In this document: piece after piece, positions 34,701 through 46,974 of the stretch
Numbering within the stretch: the first letter of the stretch is position 1
How the letters are laid out: every line of letters starts with the position of its first letter
Assembly (NCBI GenBank): GCA_002964805.2
Contig: PUDQ02000056.1
Location: 434,001-498,000 of the forward strand
Length of the DNA stretch: 64,000 bases
Reading direction: 5' to 3'
From: Trametes villosa
Lineage: Eukaryota > Basidiomycota > Agaricomycetes > Polyporales > Polyporaceae
Notes under the pieces: generated by a model
Databases searched by the model: none
What the model saw: only the letters and a program-made list of their open reading frames with translations
What the model was told of the DNA's origin: nothing
Translations under genes and position numbers: made by a program

Positions 34701-37700
34701 TACGCATTGCTCATAAGTCACGGTCGTCGTGAACGCGTCAGGTACGCGACCCTCTCTCTCGGTCGCCCGGTACTCACCCCGTCCGCGTACCTCACGCTCT
34801 GGGGCTGCCCACGCGCCCCTCACTTCCCCGCCTCGATCGTACCAGCCGTGGCGCCCCGTACTCAGCCGCCCCCGAGAAGAGCCTCATCCAATGACGAGGC
34901 GACGAGTGCGTGCGGAGGTGCACAACCGATGCCGCCCTGACCCCACCCCCGCCGGCAACTTATGCCTCGGGCGCGCAGGCGTAGGAGACCGGAGTGCTAT
35001 GATGCCCGAGGGGGAGCACGCACGGGGTCGGCTAGCTAGTCAGTAGCACAATCATGTACGGCGGCGGGCCTCAGGCTCCCGTCGCGCGAATAGACCGTGA
35101 CCTCGCACCCGCGCCCGCCCGCGCGGGGCGCTGTCCACCACCCCCCTGTGTGCGCTCCTGCGCCGGCCCGTGACTACGTAGTGATCAAAGTAACTAATAT
35201 ATCTACGAGCCCCTTCCCCGCCCTCCTTCGTCAGGACCGCGGAGCCGCCGAGGCGCGCCATCTCGTCTTCTAGCCGGGGCACTCGAAGCGACCGTGCTGC
35301 TGCCCTTCTGCAACACCGCCCCATCGCTACACAACGCCTGGGGTCAGTAGTGCGCACACGCGCGAGGCGGATACAGGAGAACTGACCTCGGGTGCAGGCG
35401 ATCGCGCGAACGCACGGCAGCCTGCGAGTGTGCAGGCTGAGAATCAAGACGGCGCGAGTCTGAAAGGCTACACGAGATGGTGAGAGCTCTACTCCTGTTC
35501 GCGAGACCGTACTCGACTTACCGCGATGTTTCCGGACAGCTCGAGCGCAGAGTCGCGCCGCCCGCCGTTCGCAGCTCACTGGGAGAGTGCCAGCGCAAGA
35601 TGGTGGTGTGCACCGCGCGACCGCGCTCATACCGTCCACGCGTGGCCCGCTTCGTGCTCGCCCGTCACATCCCCGGCGAAGGGGTGCGCGGAGGCTACTA
35701 CTAACGCTCGCGCCCTTGATGCTTCGGTCGTAGTCAGTACAGATCTGCATAAATAAGGTCAGTCACACTGCAGCACTGTGAGGAACTGCTGACATACTGC
35801 TTGTCTCGAATGGGTGCGGGCGCGCGGCATCGCGCAGATGTTGTAGGGAAGCGCTTGAGCCACACGGGTCGGGGAGAGCGGAAATGGGCAGGAAGGGAGG
35901 AGGGGATGGTGGGCGCGTTCGCGTGCCACCCCTTTCGTACTTATCCCCCCGCGTTCCGTTCTGTGGTCCGTGCGGCATCCGTGCGCAATTGCCAAGCCCA
36001 CCACGGCGATTTGCAAGGCGGACCGGGGCCCGGGTGTTACGAGATGGGCCGAGGGCAAGACGGAGCCCGAGCGGAGGACTATACCGAGCCCGCAAGGTAG
36101 CGAACCAACCAGCGCGCGACACGGAATGCTGAGAGAAACGGGGTCAGCGGGAACAGGTGCGCACGGACGCACCACGAGAGGAACAATAAGAATTTACGCG
36201 GGGTAGGATGTTTCACGGCGTGCTCTCCGAGCGGACGTTGGGACGCGGTCGCTTCGGCGGATATTGGGCGCTCGGTACGCGAGCACCCAGGAACGAAGAC
36301 CCGCATCTTGCGCAGGCGGAGGCACTGCCCCGGTCGATTCCCGGATACTCCGGATACTATACAGGGGGGTGGGTTGTCTGTGTGGATCGGAAGCAGGAGT
36401 GAGAGGGCGGCCGGGGGCGGTTTGCTGCTGCTGGGGGCTCGCAGAGGTGCCGTCCGAGTGCTGAGGCTTCCGAGTTGTCCTACATAGCGAGTGTAATTCC
36501 CCTGTGTGCGAAGTAGAATCTTATCAGGTTAGTGCTGCATACCCGTGAGGCGGCGCGATGACGCACGAACGGGATAGACGATCGCGGCGTTGATGTTCTT
36601 GCCGGACATCTCGTACCGACGCCCGAATCGTCGGGCAGGGCAGTACAAAGCGTGATGCTGGTGGGAACCACGCTTCGGGTGGCAGTTTCGGCTTCGCCTC
36701 GTTCGGGGGCACTGAGGGCCGGCGACGAGTACTACAGAGCGCCGCCGCAGTGCGTCGAACTCGTGAGGGTCAGGCATGCACGATATGTAGTACTATCCAA
36801 TATACATATGCGGACCCTCCTAGCCTAGTATACGGCCTTGCAGCCCATCGTTAGTACCTGCACGCAGTTCCGGTGGCGGTAGTAAGAGCAGATGCAAACC
36901 TGGTAGTGTAACTCGGATCGCGGCATTCGACACCCAGCCTCCCAGACGCGTTGTTTGTATTTCGAGTGCGAGATTGCCGACGAACATCCAAGTCGCGCAC
37001 ACTCACGCATCTGGGTGCGTGTGATTGACATTGTCGTGTATTCTGCGGGCTGCCTAGCTTCCTCCGGACGCGTGCGAGTAGATCTTGAGCTTGGTCGATG
37101 TTCCGGGCCGGCAAGACATGCACTGTGTTCACGAGAACCACTCTGTCGGTTGGTTAACAGGCATACGAAGATCTGCTTCGTGCGGAATCTGATGATTCTG
37201 GGGCAGGCGGAGGTGGTAGGCAAGCTCGAGCGTTGAGCAGCGAGTTTAGCGTACAGAGCCGGCGCGTCGGGTAGCCAAGATACATCTCTGTCGGCCCTGC
37301 AGGGCGTAGACTTTGCGTGCCTCGCCAGATCTGATCGCCAGCGAGAACAGAGAGTGCGCTGAGCAGGCGAGACGAGCCGAGCACCATTCGAGGATAGAGG
37401 CAGAGGTGAACGCGTGCAGCGAACTGCTCGAGGTGCGCCGGCAGCTTCGAACGATCTTACCGGAATAGGCAGGCGCCTGTGCTCATTCACACACACGTCT
37501 CCGCGCACACGCTCGCGCCTTGCACTCCAACCACAACATCGAGGACTGCAAAAATCGAGCGAGGGTCCGCACAGAGGCCAGGGCGGCGTTGAGTATAATT
37601 TGGCGAGATCTGCACCTGCCGCGCGTGGGCATATCTCGAGCGCAGGGTCCGCGCCGCGAGCGCCCGGCCGGCTGATCAGCCGTGAACCTTCGTCTCGTCT

Positions 37701-37792
37701 CGATCCGTCGCGAGGCTTCATTCTGCATCCAAAAATATATACCCACCCCTACATACATGCTGGACAACCTGCAGATAGAGCTAATAGAGGAC

Positions 37793-37990
37793 AGAAGTGG
37801 AGGAGAGTGGGAATAAGGGTGTGAGGAGCAGTCTGCTGCTCACACCTGTATTCCTACTCCCTCCACTTCTGAGTAGACGGGTCTGCTCAGAATGGGTGCA
37901 ACCGAGCGCGTGATGGCTCGGTGCACATCTGGTGTGATTAGAGAAATTATGCAACTAAAAAGAGTCAGTTTCACCGGCATCTGAGTGCCG
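37793..37990. repeat. cluster of three hairpins, spacer B copy
   Basis: Counterpart of the hairpin cluster at 24976-25174. The large hairpin is 37793-37870, followed by the GTGCAACCGAGC/GCTCGGTGCAC and CCGGCA/TGCCGG hairpins. Pairing is preserved despite substitutions. Confidence 0.6.
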
Positions 37991-38621
37991 GAAGTGAGTC
38001 AGAGCCCAGCCTCAGAATTGATACAGCCTGTCCTGAAGCCTGTCAGACCTTGGCACACACGGGCCGGGCGGTAATATTTGTCAGGTCTAATTTTCTACTG
38101 ATACATTACGGACCGGATCTCACTGTCCACACAGGCGAGGCAAGCGCAGGCGGCATGGAGCCACAGGCGTCCCCGTTCCGCTCGCCTAAGCCTCGCGTGC
38201 AGCATCGCGCCGCACCGCGCAGACCGTGCTGAGAAGGAAACAGTACGTACATGAATCGCCTGGGCGCGCCCGGGCATCCGGCTGACCGCATCAGTGTTTG
38301 AGGCAGGTCGCCGGCGCACCTGCGGAGCGCGCGCAGGCGAACGGAGACAATGGATACGCGACGGAAGAAGCAGCCGTGGCGAGGCCGCAAGAGGTGGGAA
38401 TAGCCACCCGCATCGTTGCGGATGTGGGCGGCCAACCCTACACTATCTTGCGACCTCGACGCCCGGCTCTCCATCTCCCCCCGCGTCCCCGCTCCTCCCG
38501 CTCATCTCCGCCCGTCTGCGCACGCGGCGGCGGCGCGAACACCCACCCCAGTGCACCCTGGACGCACATCAGCACGACTTCGCACACGTGAACTCGAAGA
38601 CACTCCTACCTTCGCAGACTC

Positions 38622-40855
38622 TTAGGTATGCTCCAGCCCCGTGTTCTACAGGTTTGGGCTGCACGCTGACCCGTACGCCGGCGTCGCAGGTCGCGGACCC
38701 AACACTCTAGCACAGGAGGTGGCGTCGGCCTCGCCAGGCAGTCGGACAGCGGTCGCGAGCGGGAGCGGGAGGGTGAGCGCAGGAGGAGCGGCTGCATTCG
38801 CACGCGCTGCTCCGACATTCGTCCCGATGCACGCCGCGCAGGACTGGTTCCACTGGCACGGGTTTCACGGTACGTCCTTCCCTTATGCACCCCTCCACGG
38901 TGTGCTCATTCGGATGATCTGGAAGCAGGAGACGTGCCCCGGTCGCGCCGAGGCGGGGAATCATTATTCGCAGCTTCGGAGATGAGGTACGTACCGAGAT
39001 TGCTCATTCGCAGCCCCGAACGTCCGGCTGACCGCCTGGCTCGGCATTCAGACTCTTGCCATGACAGAGCTGGGGCGATAGGCTCTATGTGTGCGCGGCG
39101 GGCATGCCGACTTGAGTTCGGGCATGCGCGCGAACGGGCAAGGCGGGGCGGCGGGCGTGGGCGGCGCGAAGCAGGTCGCGAGAGGCGAAGTCACAGTCCC
39201 GCGCGGGAGCTTCGCCGGATTAGGCGCGCAATCTCATCGCGCGAAGTCCCTCAGGCTCGCGCTTATCTCTCTCTCCTCCACCGCGGCCGGCCGCTACCTC
39301 GCTGCCCGCCCCACGCCGCTTGTCCTCAAACTCAAGGCTGATGGAGGATAGCACGTTGCCGGAGAAGAGTGCGAGGGGGGTGTTTCGGTACGTACCTTGA
39401 ACGGCACTTTCTCCGATTCCCGCGGCTGACTAACTCGCTAAACGGTTGCAGATTGCGGGTTAGTGTCGACGCCGCCGGTTAAAGGACACACAGAGGCCTG
39501 GCAAGCTGAAGAGGACGGAGCCGGTGGCGGGACGAACATCGCGCGGGCGTGGCACTCGAGACTTTGTGGTCTCGAGCTGCATCGGATTAGGCGCCCGAGG
39601 CTGCCCGAGTGCGCGAAGAGGCCTCTTGCTCGCCTTTCTCATTCCCGCCTTGGCCCGACTGCTGGAAAGTGCGTCAAACGCAGATCCCATCCCACTCACC
39701 CACGTTGCAGAGCGTCGAGAGGAGAGCCGCAAGTCATCTCTGCGGCCACTCGCCGGCACCAGGCTCACACGGCCGCCTCTACCTCGCTCGGAGCGCGCGG
39801 CGGTGGGATGCACCTCTAGCGTGCCCGGGAGCGTGCTACTAGGCTTGGCGACGAATGTTTGCGGCTGCAGGCGAGCTGAGGGCGGGACAGGTACGTACCG
39901 TTGTTGGTGTTCTCATATCGCAGTTCTCGCTGGCCTTTCTGATCTCCCACACAGAAGAGCCGCAGCGAGCGTGTGCAGACGTCAAGGAGTCAGTCCAATG
40001 CCGCACGCGGGCAGACGAGAACGAGGGCGGACGTCAAGTGGACGCCGAGGCGGGACTTTGCAGTTTCGCGCCGCGTCAGAATAGGCGCCCGTCTGACCGA
40101 ATCCGCGCAGACGCCCCCCGCCGCGCATTACTCTGCCGCGGTTGCTTTCTCCCAGGGAGCATCTCTTACCGCCATCCTCGTCATCCGCATCCACTCTCCG
40201 GACGACCTCATCGACACCAGCGCGACACGACGTCCGCGCGGACCGTCTCGGAGCACGGGGCGGGCGCCCCGGACGCAATCAAGCGCATCGAGTGGCTGGA
40301 CAGTCGGCTAGAAGGCCGTACAGCCGCGAACAAGCTCGAAAACAGAGAGGTACGTACATTTTCCGGACTACACGGCTCCCGGAGACTAACTCACCTCATC
40401 AGTGACCTACTTTGCGGCCGGCGGGGACGTTCGACGAGCGACGCGGGTGGGAGATGACAAGGGGCGGGGACCCGGTCGACAGCGGCGGCAGACTCTAGTT
40501 TCGCGTCGTGTCGAAATAGGCGCCGGCGGTTGGACGAGTGCGCGAAGTCGGCCGCGAGCGATTGTGCTCTCTTCTTCCTCCCGCGCTCGTCTGTCTCCGG
40601 CGGTCACGGTCGAGCTTGTCCCGGCGGCACAGTTTCCGGCCGCCTGCACCGATACAAGACGTTCTGCGAGGCCGGGACGACCTCTTGAGCACGGCGGGGA
40701 CTCCTGCCTTGGAGCACGGTGCGGAAGGACTCGCGGCGTGTCTTTCGGCGTCTGGCGCGACTCTCGCCGTCTATGCGAGTGCCTGCGAGTGAGTACCTGC
40801 GTCTCCCCGTGTGGCCTTCCTGCTGACCCACTCGAGCTTGCAGACGGCGGACTTG
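38622..40855 (+). repeat. array of intron-bearing modules, spacer B copy
   Basis: Same order of intron-like segments as at 26.0-28.2 kb, including 39388-39451, 39891-39954 and 40350-40402, each with GTACGTAC start, CTAAC-like branch site where visible, and CAG end. Exon-like parts differ from spacer A by substitutions and indels that do not keep one reading frame throughout. Confidence 0.55.
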
Positions 40856-41149
40856 CGGGTACACAGAGCAGGCGGACTGCGGACGAGGGGAGAGGGACGG
40901 GGAGCGGTGACACGACCGAGGCGGAGCGAAGGAGAGCCGCGGGCAGGACATGACGAGTTCGCGGAGAGTGGCAGAATAAGCGCCCGTCAGCGCTGAGTGC
41001 GCGAACGCGGATTCGGGGCTCTCGCCGTTAGATATAGTTGCTGTTGGCTCCCCGGGTGCGCTGTAGTAGTACCCTTTGCTGTCCGCCACAATGCGAGTGT
41101 TTCCGAGCCATACAAACCGAGTGCCCCCTCCTCCTCCTCCCCCCACCGC

Positions 41150-41245
41150 CGTCCAGCGCCAACTAGCCTGTATTCTCGATGTCCAGCGTTAAACTAGCCT
41201 GTATTTTCGATGTCCAGCGCCAACTAGCACACATTCTCGACGCAG
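41150..41245. repeat. ~32-bp minisatellite, three units
   Basis: Three tandem ~32-bp units containing GTCCAGCG and AACTAG followed by a TTCTCGAY-type end; spacer A has two units at 28533-28596. Confidence 0.75.
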
Positions 41246-41259
41246 AGGTCAGAATTGCA

Positions 41260-43135
41260 TCAGGGAGATCTTGTGCGCGTCCGACACTCGCCGCGTGCGC
41301 AACGCTCCGCCGGTGCAGCTCTCCTCCCGCCGGCTCGCCTCCGCCCGCACCGCCACCGCGAACCGCCCTCGCTCGCACCAAGTACTGCGCGGCCAACGAA
41401 ATATATTCTGCTCTGTCTCGTACACCGCCTCCTCCCTCCTTCCCTCGCCAGCTCCGCATACAGCGCCCACGCGCCCGAACGAGCTGGCGTGCCTCCTTTC
41501 GTCTCGTAGACGGCCGCGAACGCGCGTTGCTCTTTGACGTCGCCGTGGCAAAGGAGCGCAGGAACGATCATCTTCTCTTCGTTCGCGAACATCCCGAGGT
41601 ACGTGCCCTCCGGCTCAACGCCTTCGTAGAACGGCCGCCACGAGTCCTTGAGGAACACAAACCGCCGCGACCGTGCGTCCACCGCGACGTAGCCCCGAGT
41701 GGCGCGACCGAACATTGAAGAGGACTCGAAGAGCGGCTTCCCGACGAGGAAGACCCGGTTCTCCTTGCCGACACGGAGTTTGTACCGAGGCCAGCCCGGG
41801 GCCAGCGACGCTCTGAACTGGTCCCGCACATACTTGAAGACATGCTTGTCGCCAGAGATATCTTCGGTGACGCGCAGGTCGTCGTCCTCGGCGGGGATAG
41901 CCGACTGCTGCTGAGCAGCTGCCCTCGACGCCGCTCTGGTCCGGCCAGACCACGCGCCCCCTGAGGTAGACGGAGCGGACGACGGTCCGGCAACATTGAG
42001 AGCGGGCTCAGATGCTGGCCCCGGGGGGTTGTTGATCGTTCCAGGGGTCGGCGGGTCAGCGTCCTCGGAGGCCACGGCAGAGCCCTCCGCGGCTGGAGGC
42101 TCCGGGGCGGCGGTGGAACTTGAAGGCTTGGAGTAGCGGGAGTCCATATACTCGGCGTCCACGTCGGGGTGGGGCAGAGCAAGCTCGTCCATCAGCTTGT
42201 AGGCCGCCGAGTCCTCTGTGAGCATCGTCGCCGTGGGGTCCAAGCCCTGGAGCACGCCGTCGAGTTGAGCAAAGTGCCAGAGAAGCTGGAGCAGTTTCTT
42301 GGCGTACGCAACGTAGTTGATCTTTCGGGTCACGATGACCCCAGACCGGTCCCATCGCGCGGCGCGGAACTCGCTCCCGATGATGAAGAGCGAATAGAGG
42401 TCCGTGCGGTGTTGGTGGAGGAACGTGTTGTACGCGTACGCGATGAGCTGCGTACGGGCCTTCGTGCGTGATTCGGTTTCAGGCTCGGGCGACACACCGA
42501 GTCTATCGTCCCATGGGTCGTGCTTGGTATCCCCCGCTTTGAACTCCACGAACAGACGACAGTGGGCCCAGTCCGGCCGCTCGTCGGAAGGGGCATGGCC
42601 CTTGGCGTAGAGAGCGGCATCGACCTTCGACTTGGTTTCATCCGACTTGTCTGCCTTGTATCTTGACAGCCGGGCCTCGTAGCCGTTCGGAAGGCCGAGG
42701 TCGTTGATTACGTCGACCTACCGCGCACAGGTCAGTGAGGATGGCGCGAAAGGATGGCAAGCGAAGACGTACGAGAACTTCCGCGATCGTGTCCTCCTTC
42801 AACTTGAGCGGTGTGATCCCATCACCGGATTTTCGGTTGAACAGGTTGGCGATTCTGCTCTTAGCCACGTTCAGCTTCTTGGTGGGAATCGTGGTGACGG
42901 GTGTAGTGCTGGCTGGAGTAGGGAGGATGTCCTTCATGAAGGTGTCGAATTCGACGAGCACGGTGGTCCCCATGCTTGACTGTCCTTGCAGAGGGCGATC
43001 GAGGCTGGCTTTGGGTGGAAGGATTGTCTGGCCGTGTCTCCTTGGGTCGAAGTTGTGGCCTCTCTGCACCCTGATGGGGCTTTGCTTGTGGCCGTCAGGT
43101 GCGCTGTAGAAGACAGGAGCTGGATGAGCAGACAT
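41260..43135 (-). pseudogene. FunK1 kinase copy 4, truncated before the catalytic loop
   Basis: Exon 1 is 42773-43135 and exon 2 runs from 42717 downwards, with the same 55-nt intron as copies 2 and 3. It is less similar to copy 2 than copy 3 is. Differences include ILPTPAS, NYVAYAKKL and a changed linker. The same 20-base deletion after FAAVYE and the same loss of homology (near 41475) are present, so the truncation predates the last duplication. The remaining open frame could encode about 606 residues, ending at 41260 in sequence that is not kinase. Catalytic loop, DWE motif and C-lobe are missing. Promoter elements are intact. Confidence 0.85.
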
Positions 43136-43207
43136 GGTAATGAGGATCACCCGCTCCAGGAGGAACGGGGGCAGAGACAACGACATACCTAGTGGGAGCG
43201 CGACGCA

Positions 43208-43290
43208 ACTTATAAAGATGCGAGAAGGTATGTGGCTAGGTTAGCCACGCAGCGGACCCGGGGGTGGGATAGCGTGGCTCTGGCTAAAGA
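43208..43290 (-). promoter_or_regulatory. FunK1 copy 4 promoter: TATA and conserved inverted repeat
   Basis: Inverted repeat GTGGCTA-acc-TAGCCAC at 43232-43248 (reverse reading) with TTTATAAG at 43209-43216, again 15-16 bp apart. Confidence 0.68.
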
Positions 43291-43529
43291 GCGGGTTCAA
43301 GCCCAGCGGCTATACGAACGTGGATAACAAAGAGCTGGTTAGAGTGATGGCAGGAATTAAGGACAATGACAATGGGCTTACTCGAGGTTGTGGTTGAAGG
43401 CAAGTTGTTTAAGCGGGCGAGCGTCTCAAGGCGAACTAGGGTGGGATCGCCCAATCGGGACGTTGGCTCGCTTAACTTCTCCTTTACTCGACGATTGTCC
43501 TGGGGTTGAGCAATACCGTCCAACGTACT

Positions 43530-43752
43530 CCACGGGATCAGGGTGACTCGTACGCGCAGGCTGCATGTATTGTCTCGATTCTCTCTCGTCAGCAGCGGGA
43601 GCGAGCAACCTCGTCCTCGCGCGCTGCTAGGTCTCGAATTCCGAGTCTGACCCTCAAGAAGCAAACACCAGGAAACCCATTGATACAAAATGCTACACTG
43701 TCGGCAATCATGGGACACATGCCTACACATGCCAGTGGATCGTACATCCTAC
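43530..43752. other. junction after the tandem array
   Basis: Similarity to the start of spacers A and B ends near 43530. The following 220 bp are unique and lead into the 3' end of the reverse-strand DUF6533 gene. Confidence 0.65.
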
Positions 43753-45667
43753 TCATACCTTCCCACTCTCCCCCACTGCAGACCCCTCCTCACCCCTAGG
43801 CCCCTCAAACCCAAGCGCGGACACGCCCTCATACTTCCCTTCTTGCACCCGCTCCCACCCTGCCTCTGCCTCACTCTCCGCCTCCAACGGGGCTACAGAC
43901 AGCGAATGCTCGAGCGGGCCGCCCATCGACTCCATGAAGCCGCTTCTACTTCGAGTTTGGCTTGCGAAAACGAGCGAGCCGCGCCCGTCCGCGTCCGCGG
44001 CGCGCCAGGTCTCGAGCGCGCCGTCGGTGCGCGAGAGGGAGGCCTGCCCGGTGTTTTGCGCGTCGAGCGCGCGCAGGTTCATGAGGAAGCGCGAGACGAG
44101 GATCGAGGTAAGTCTAGCGGAGGGGAGGGAAGAGGAGCGGAGGTGTCAGTATGCAGGGACGGGGTGCAGAGGTGGAAGGGCGACGTACACGTCGGCGATG
44201 TCGCCCATAAAGGAGACTTGCTGTAGACGGGCCAGGACGGTGAGCATGCCGCGGGGGAGAAGGGAGCGTGGGAGGGCGCACCTCGACGAAGTTGATGAGG
44301 ATGTGGAGTACGTTGAGGACGAGCATCGTTCTGCACACGCCGCTTTGTGTCAGTCGCTGTCTCTCGATCACCTCCAGAGGGAGCGCCACTGTACGCACGC
44401 AAAGTACACGGTTCCTGAAATATAGCATAAGTCAGCACCCAGTCTTGGGATCCGCGAAGGAGGTGGTACGCACCATCACGGAGAAGCAGGTCGACGATGG
44501 ACGTCTTGACGCGCGCCGCGTCCGCCGCGCGCTTCAGCCGGTACGTCTTCCACCATGTCACGCCCAGCACGACCGCGTCGCCGATGATGAGCGAGATGCG
44601 CGAGCCGAGCACCACTGTGCGCAAGGTGGTCAGCGCTCCACCTCACAGGTCACGCGTGCGCCACGAGGGAGACGACATACGTCTGTTTCACCATAGGCCG
44701 GCGTGCTGTCAGTGTCCTCCTCACTACATGCAGAGGGGAAGGGGGAGAGAACGTACTGTGTGTGCAACGCGACGGTCACGCCGTTGTCGACCTGGCAGTT
44801 GTACGGCAGCGGGAGGTTGTCCGGCTTCTGCAGCGGGATGTTATACTGTCAAAGCACGCAGATCAGCAAGCATACGCGCGCAGATGCACTCGATAGGGGG
44901 GGTGCTCACCGCGTTGGCCACGATTGGGCCGCACATGAGTAGGCAGACAAGCGCCGCTACGCGCCAGTCGCGCCCGCAGAGCGCGTACGTGCGGAGCGTG
45001 GAGAACGCTGCGGGCGCGTGAGCATACCGGGCCGGGAAAGGAGAGAACGGTGAGGGTAGTGAGAAGGAGGCAGGCGCACCATTCCAGATGAAGTATGGCA
45101 GTAGGTTTAGGACGATGGCGAACCAGCCGAGCACGACGCATCTGCCCGTCCATCGAGTCGCGTCAGTGATCCCAGTGCCTCTCAACGCGTTTCCCGAGCT
45201 TACGCCTTCAGATCCATTGTGCGGGATGGCGGCTATGAGTAAAAAGTCGCATATACCTAGATTGGCGAACGTACGGAGTTGCCCATGGGCCAGTACGAGC
45301 CGACGGTGATCGCGTTGTCGAGGACCATGAGGTAGCGGTTGAGGAAGAAGAGGACACTCGCGCCCGAGAGCTTGCGCCGCCATATGAGCCGGATCTCACT
45401 GTCAAGCGTGATGCAGTACTCGTAGAATATGAGCGCTACAGGCGCGTGTTGTCAATATGATGCGCGTCCTTCGTTCACTGGCGGAGACGAGAGGGAGGGA
45501 GGACGTACTAGCTTCCGCGAAGTTCGCGCAGTCGTCGATGAAGCTGGGGGTTCGCGGTGGAGTTAGCGCGCAGATGCAGGAGATGTCCGGAGGTAGGGCG
45601 CAGAGAAGACGTACAAGAACGCACGATCGGAGATGATCGCCTCCGCTGCGGCTACCGACTCTGACAT
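43753..45667 (-). CDS. DUF6533-type multi-pass membrane protein with two 2-nt exons (paralogue 1)
   Basis: Thirteen exons on the reverse strand: 45615-45667, 45509-45543, 45275-45435, 45204-45205, 45080-45141, 44910-45007, 44757-44845, 44681-44682, 44474-44614, 44399-44414, 44282-44330, 44189-44220, 43753-44113. They join to 366 residues with no stop. The N-terminal part has the DUF6533 signature (FYEYCITLDSEIRLIWRRK, then FFLNRYLMV). Further hydrophobic helices follow, including VVLGWFAIVLNLLPYFIWN, FSTLRTYALCGRDWRVAAL and GDAVVLGVTWWKTYRL, then a polar tail. It is probably a seven-helix protein in a membrane; function is unknown. Exons 4 (GC) and 8 (AC) are two nucleotides long; without them the frame is lost twice. 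Exon lengths match the paralogue at 49.1-50.9 kb almost exactly. Confidence 0.82.
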
Positions 45668-46974
45668 ACCTGCGAGCCTGCAAGCGAGTCAGCTCAGCCT
45701 ATGCGTCGCGCTGCCGTGTCTGCGCGGGGAGGAAAACTGGCAGCATTCCCGCGCAGGCAGGCTGTTATACGGGCCCGCCTGGCGCCGCATGTGTTTACGC
45801 GTGTCTGCATAGGCAGCGGCGTGCTGCGCGTGGAACTGACAGAGAAGACACGAGTATGCTCGCACGCGCCTCGGATACATTGTATATCTGGCAGGGCGGC
45901 TCGACATAATCGACAGCGAAGCGCAGGGCGCATTACGGGCGCGCCCGTGCTCTTCGGAGGGCGTCTGTGAATGCGGCGGGACGCGGAACGGGGGTGTTCG
46001 TGAATTCCGGCTTTGGAAGGCGAAGGGAAGGGTGGATGCTGTCTTCAGTACGATAGACGTTAGCAAGCCTGTGTAGGACCATCCACAGCGAGGTGTCGAT
46101 ACGGTGCACGGCCAGAGGTGAAAGGCTTCGCGAAAGGGCGTCAAGCCGTGAGGTGCGGCAGCTTCGGGAGTAGTGACATTGAATAGCGAGGAAGTCTAGA
46201 AGCTGCTCACTCGTTTTAATGAAGGGGCAAGAGCGGAAACGAGTTCCGAAGCTCCGATTTCTACCTAGAGAGTGATGTTGCTCGCACAGGTTCACGGCGG
46301 ATTGCCTCCCCGGGGACAACCTCGCTGCGTTGGAAGTGCGTGAACAGGCGGCGCCGTCAGACGGCAGAGACGACAGTGGGCGGTATGCACCTGCTTCCGC
46401 AAATTGCGGGTGGCACACGCGGAGCTTACACCTGTAAAATGACGGTCAGCGAGTGGTTAGCCCCGCGCATTGCGCGATAGAAGTGCAGATACCTACGTGT
46501 AGGGCTCACCATGTTGGGAAATTTTGAACGGGCTTGATATGTATATGCGTCAGGAGCACGAGGCATTGTGCAGTCGTCGCATGATGCGCATATGCGTCTT
46601 CGCCGGGAAGAAGTTGAAGCTGAGAACGTATGTGTGTCGACCCACAGCATCCATGTTCTTGAAGAGTATCAAGTCTTTCGGGGAAGGTTCCTCCGACCTC
46701 ATTCCACCAGAAGCAGTTTACAAATATCGAGACAGTTGGCATTCCACAGAGGTCGGTATAGTGTAACGCATCTAGACTAGTACGCAGTGGTCGCTGTGGC
46801 CGTTGCGAACAGAAGATAGGGCCCAGGTACGCAACTCGAAGCGCCCGGTATGCAGAGGGCGCGCTGACATAAGCCAAGTAATCCGGGAAACTCGGAGTTG
46901 GTCCTCTCTCTCACTCTCCTGCTCACTCCAGGCTTGCTTCGCCCTCCTCACTCACCTGCAGACTGCTTCCCAAG
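45668..46974. other. intergenic, nothing recognised
   Basis: The shared upstream region of the divergently arranged DUF6533 gene and the Tse2-like gene. Open frames are short and none shows a known motif. Confidence 0.6.

Larger units (their letters stand above)
30640..41240. repeat. spacer B of the tandem FunK1 array
   Basis: Second copy of the ~10.6-kb spacer. Examples of differences from spacer A: about 90 bp near 30830-30920 that spacer A lacks, and about 190 bp of spacer A (around 25.4-25.6 kb) missing near 38.23 kb. It contains the same tandem repeat, hairpins, intron-bearing modules and minisatellite. No intact recognisable gene was found. Confidence 0.8.

Noticed and set aside
32188..34716. 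842-codon open frame as a protein-coding gene
   Set aside because: It lies in very GC-rich tandem repeats where stops are rare, is broken in the sister copy and matches no family I know. It is reported only as a repeat and as a finding.
19385..34716. Possible CRISPR-like array
   Set aside because: Repeat units are ~460 bp and degenerate; there are no short direct repeats with spacers, and the genome is eukaryotic.
46426..46700. Small reverse reading frame beginning MDAVGRHTYVLSFNFF
   Set aside because: Only about 38 codons, with no supporting splice sites or homologous motif.
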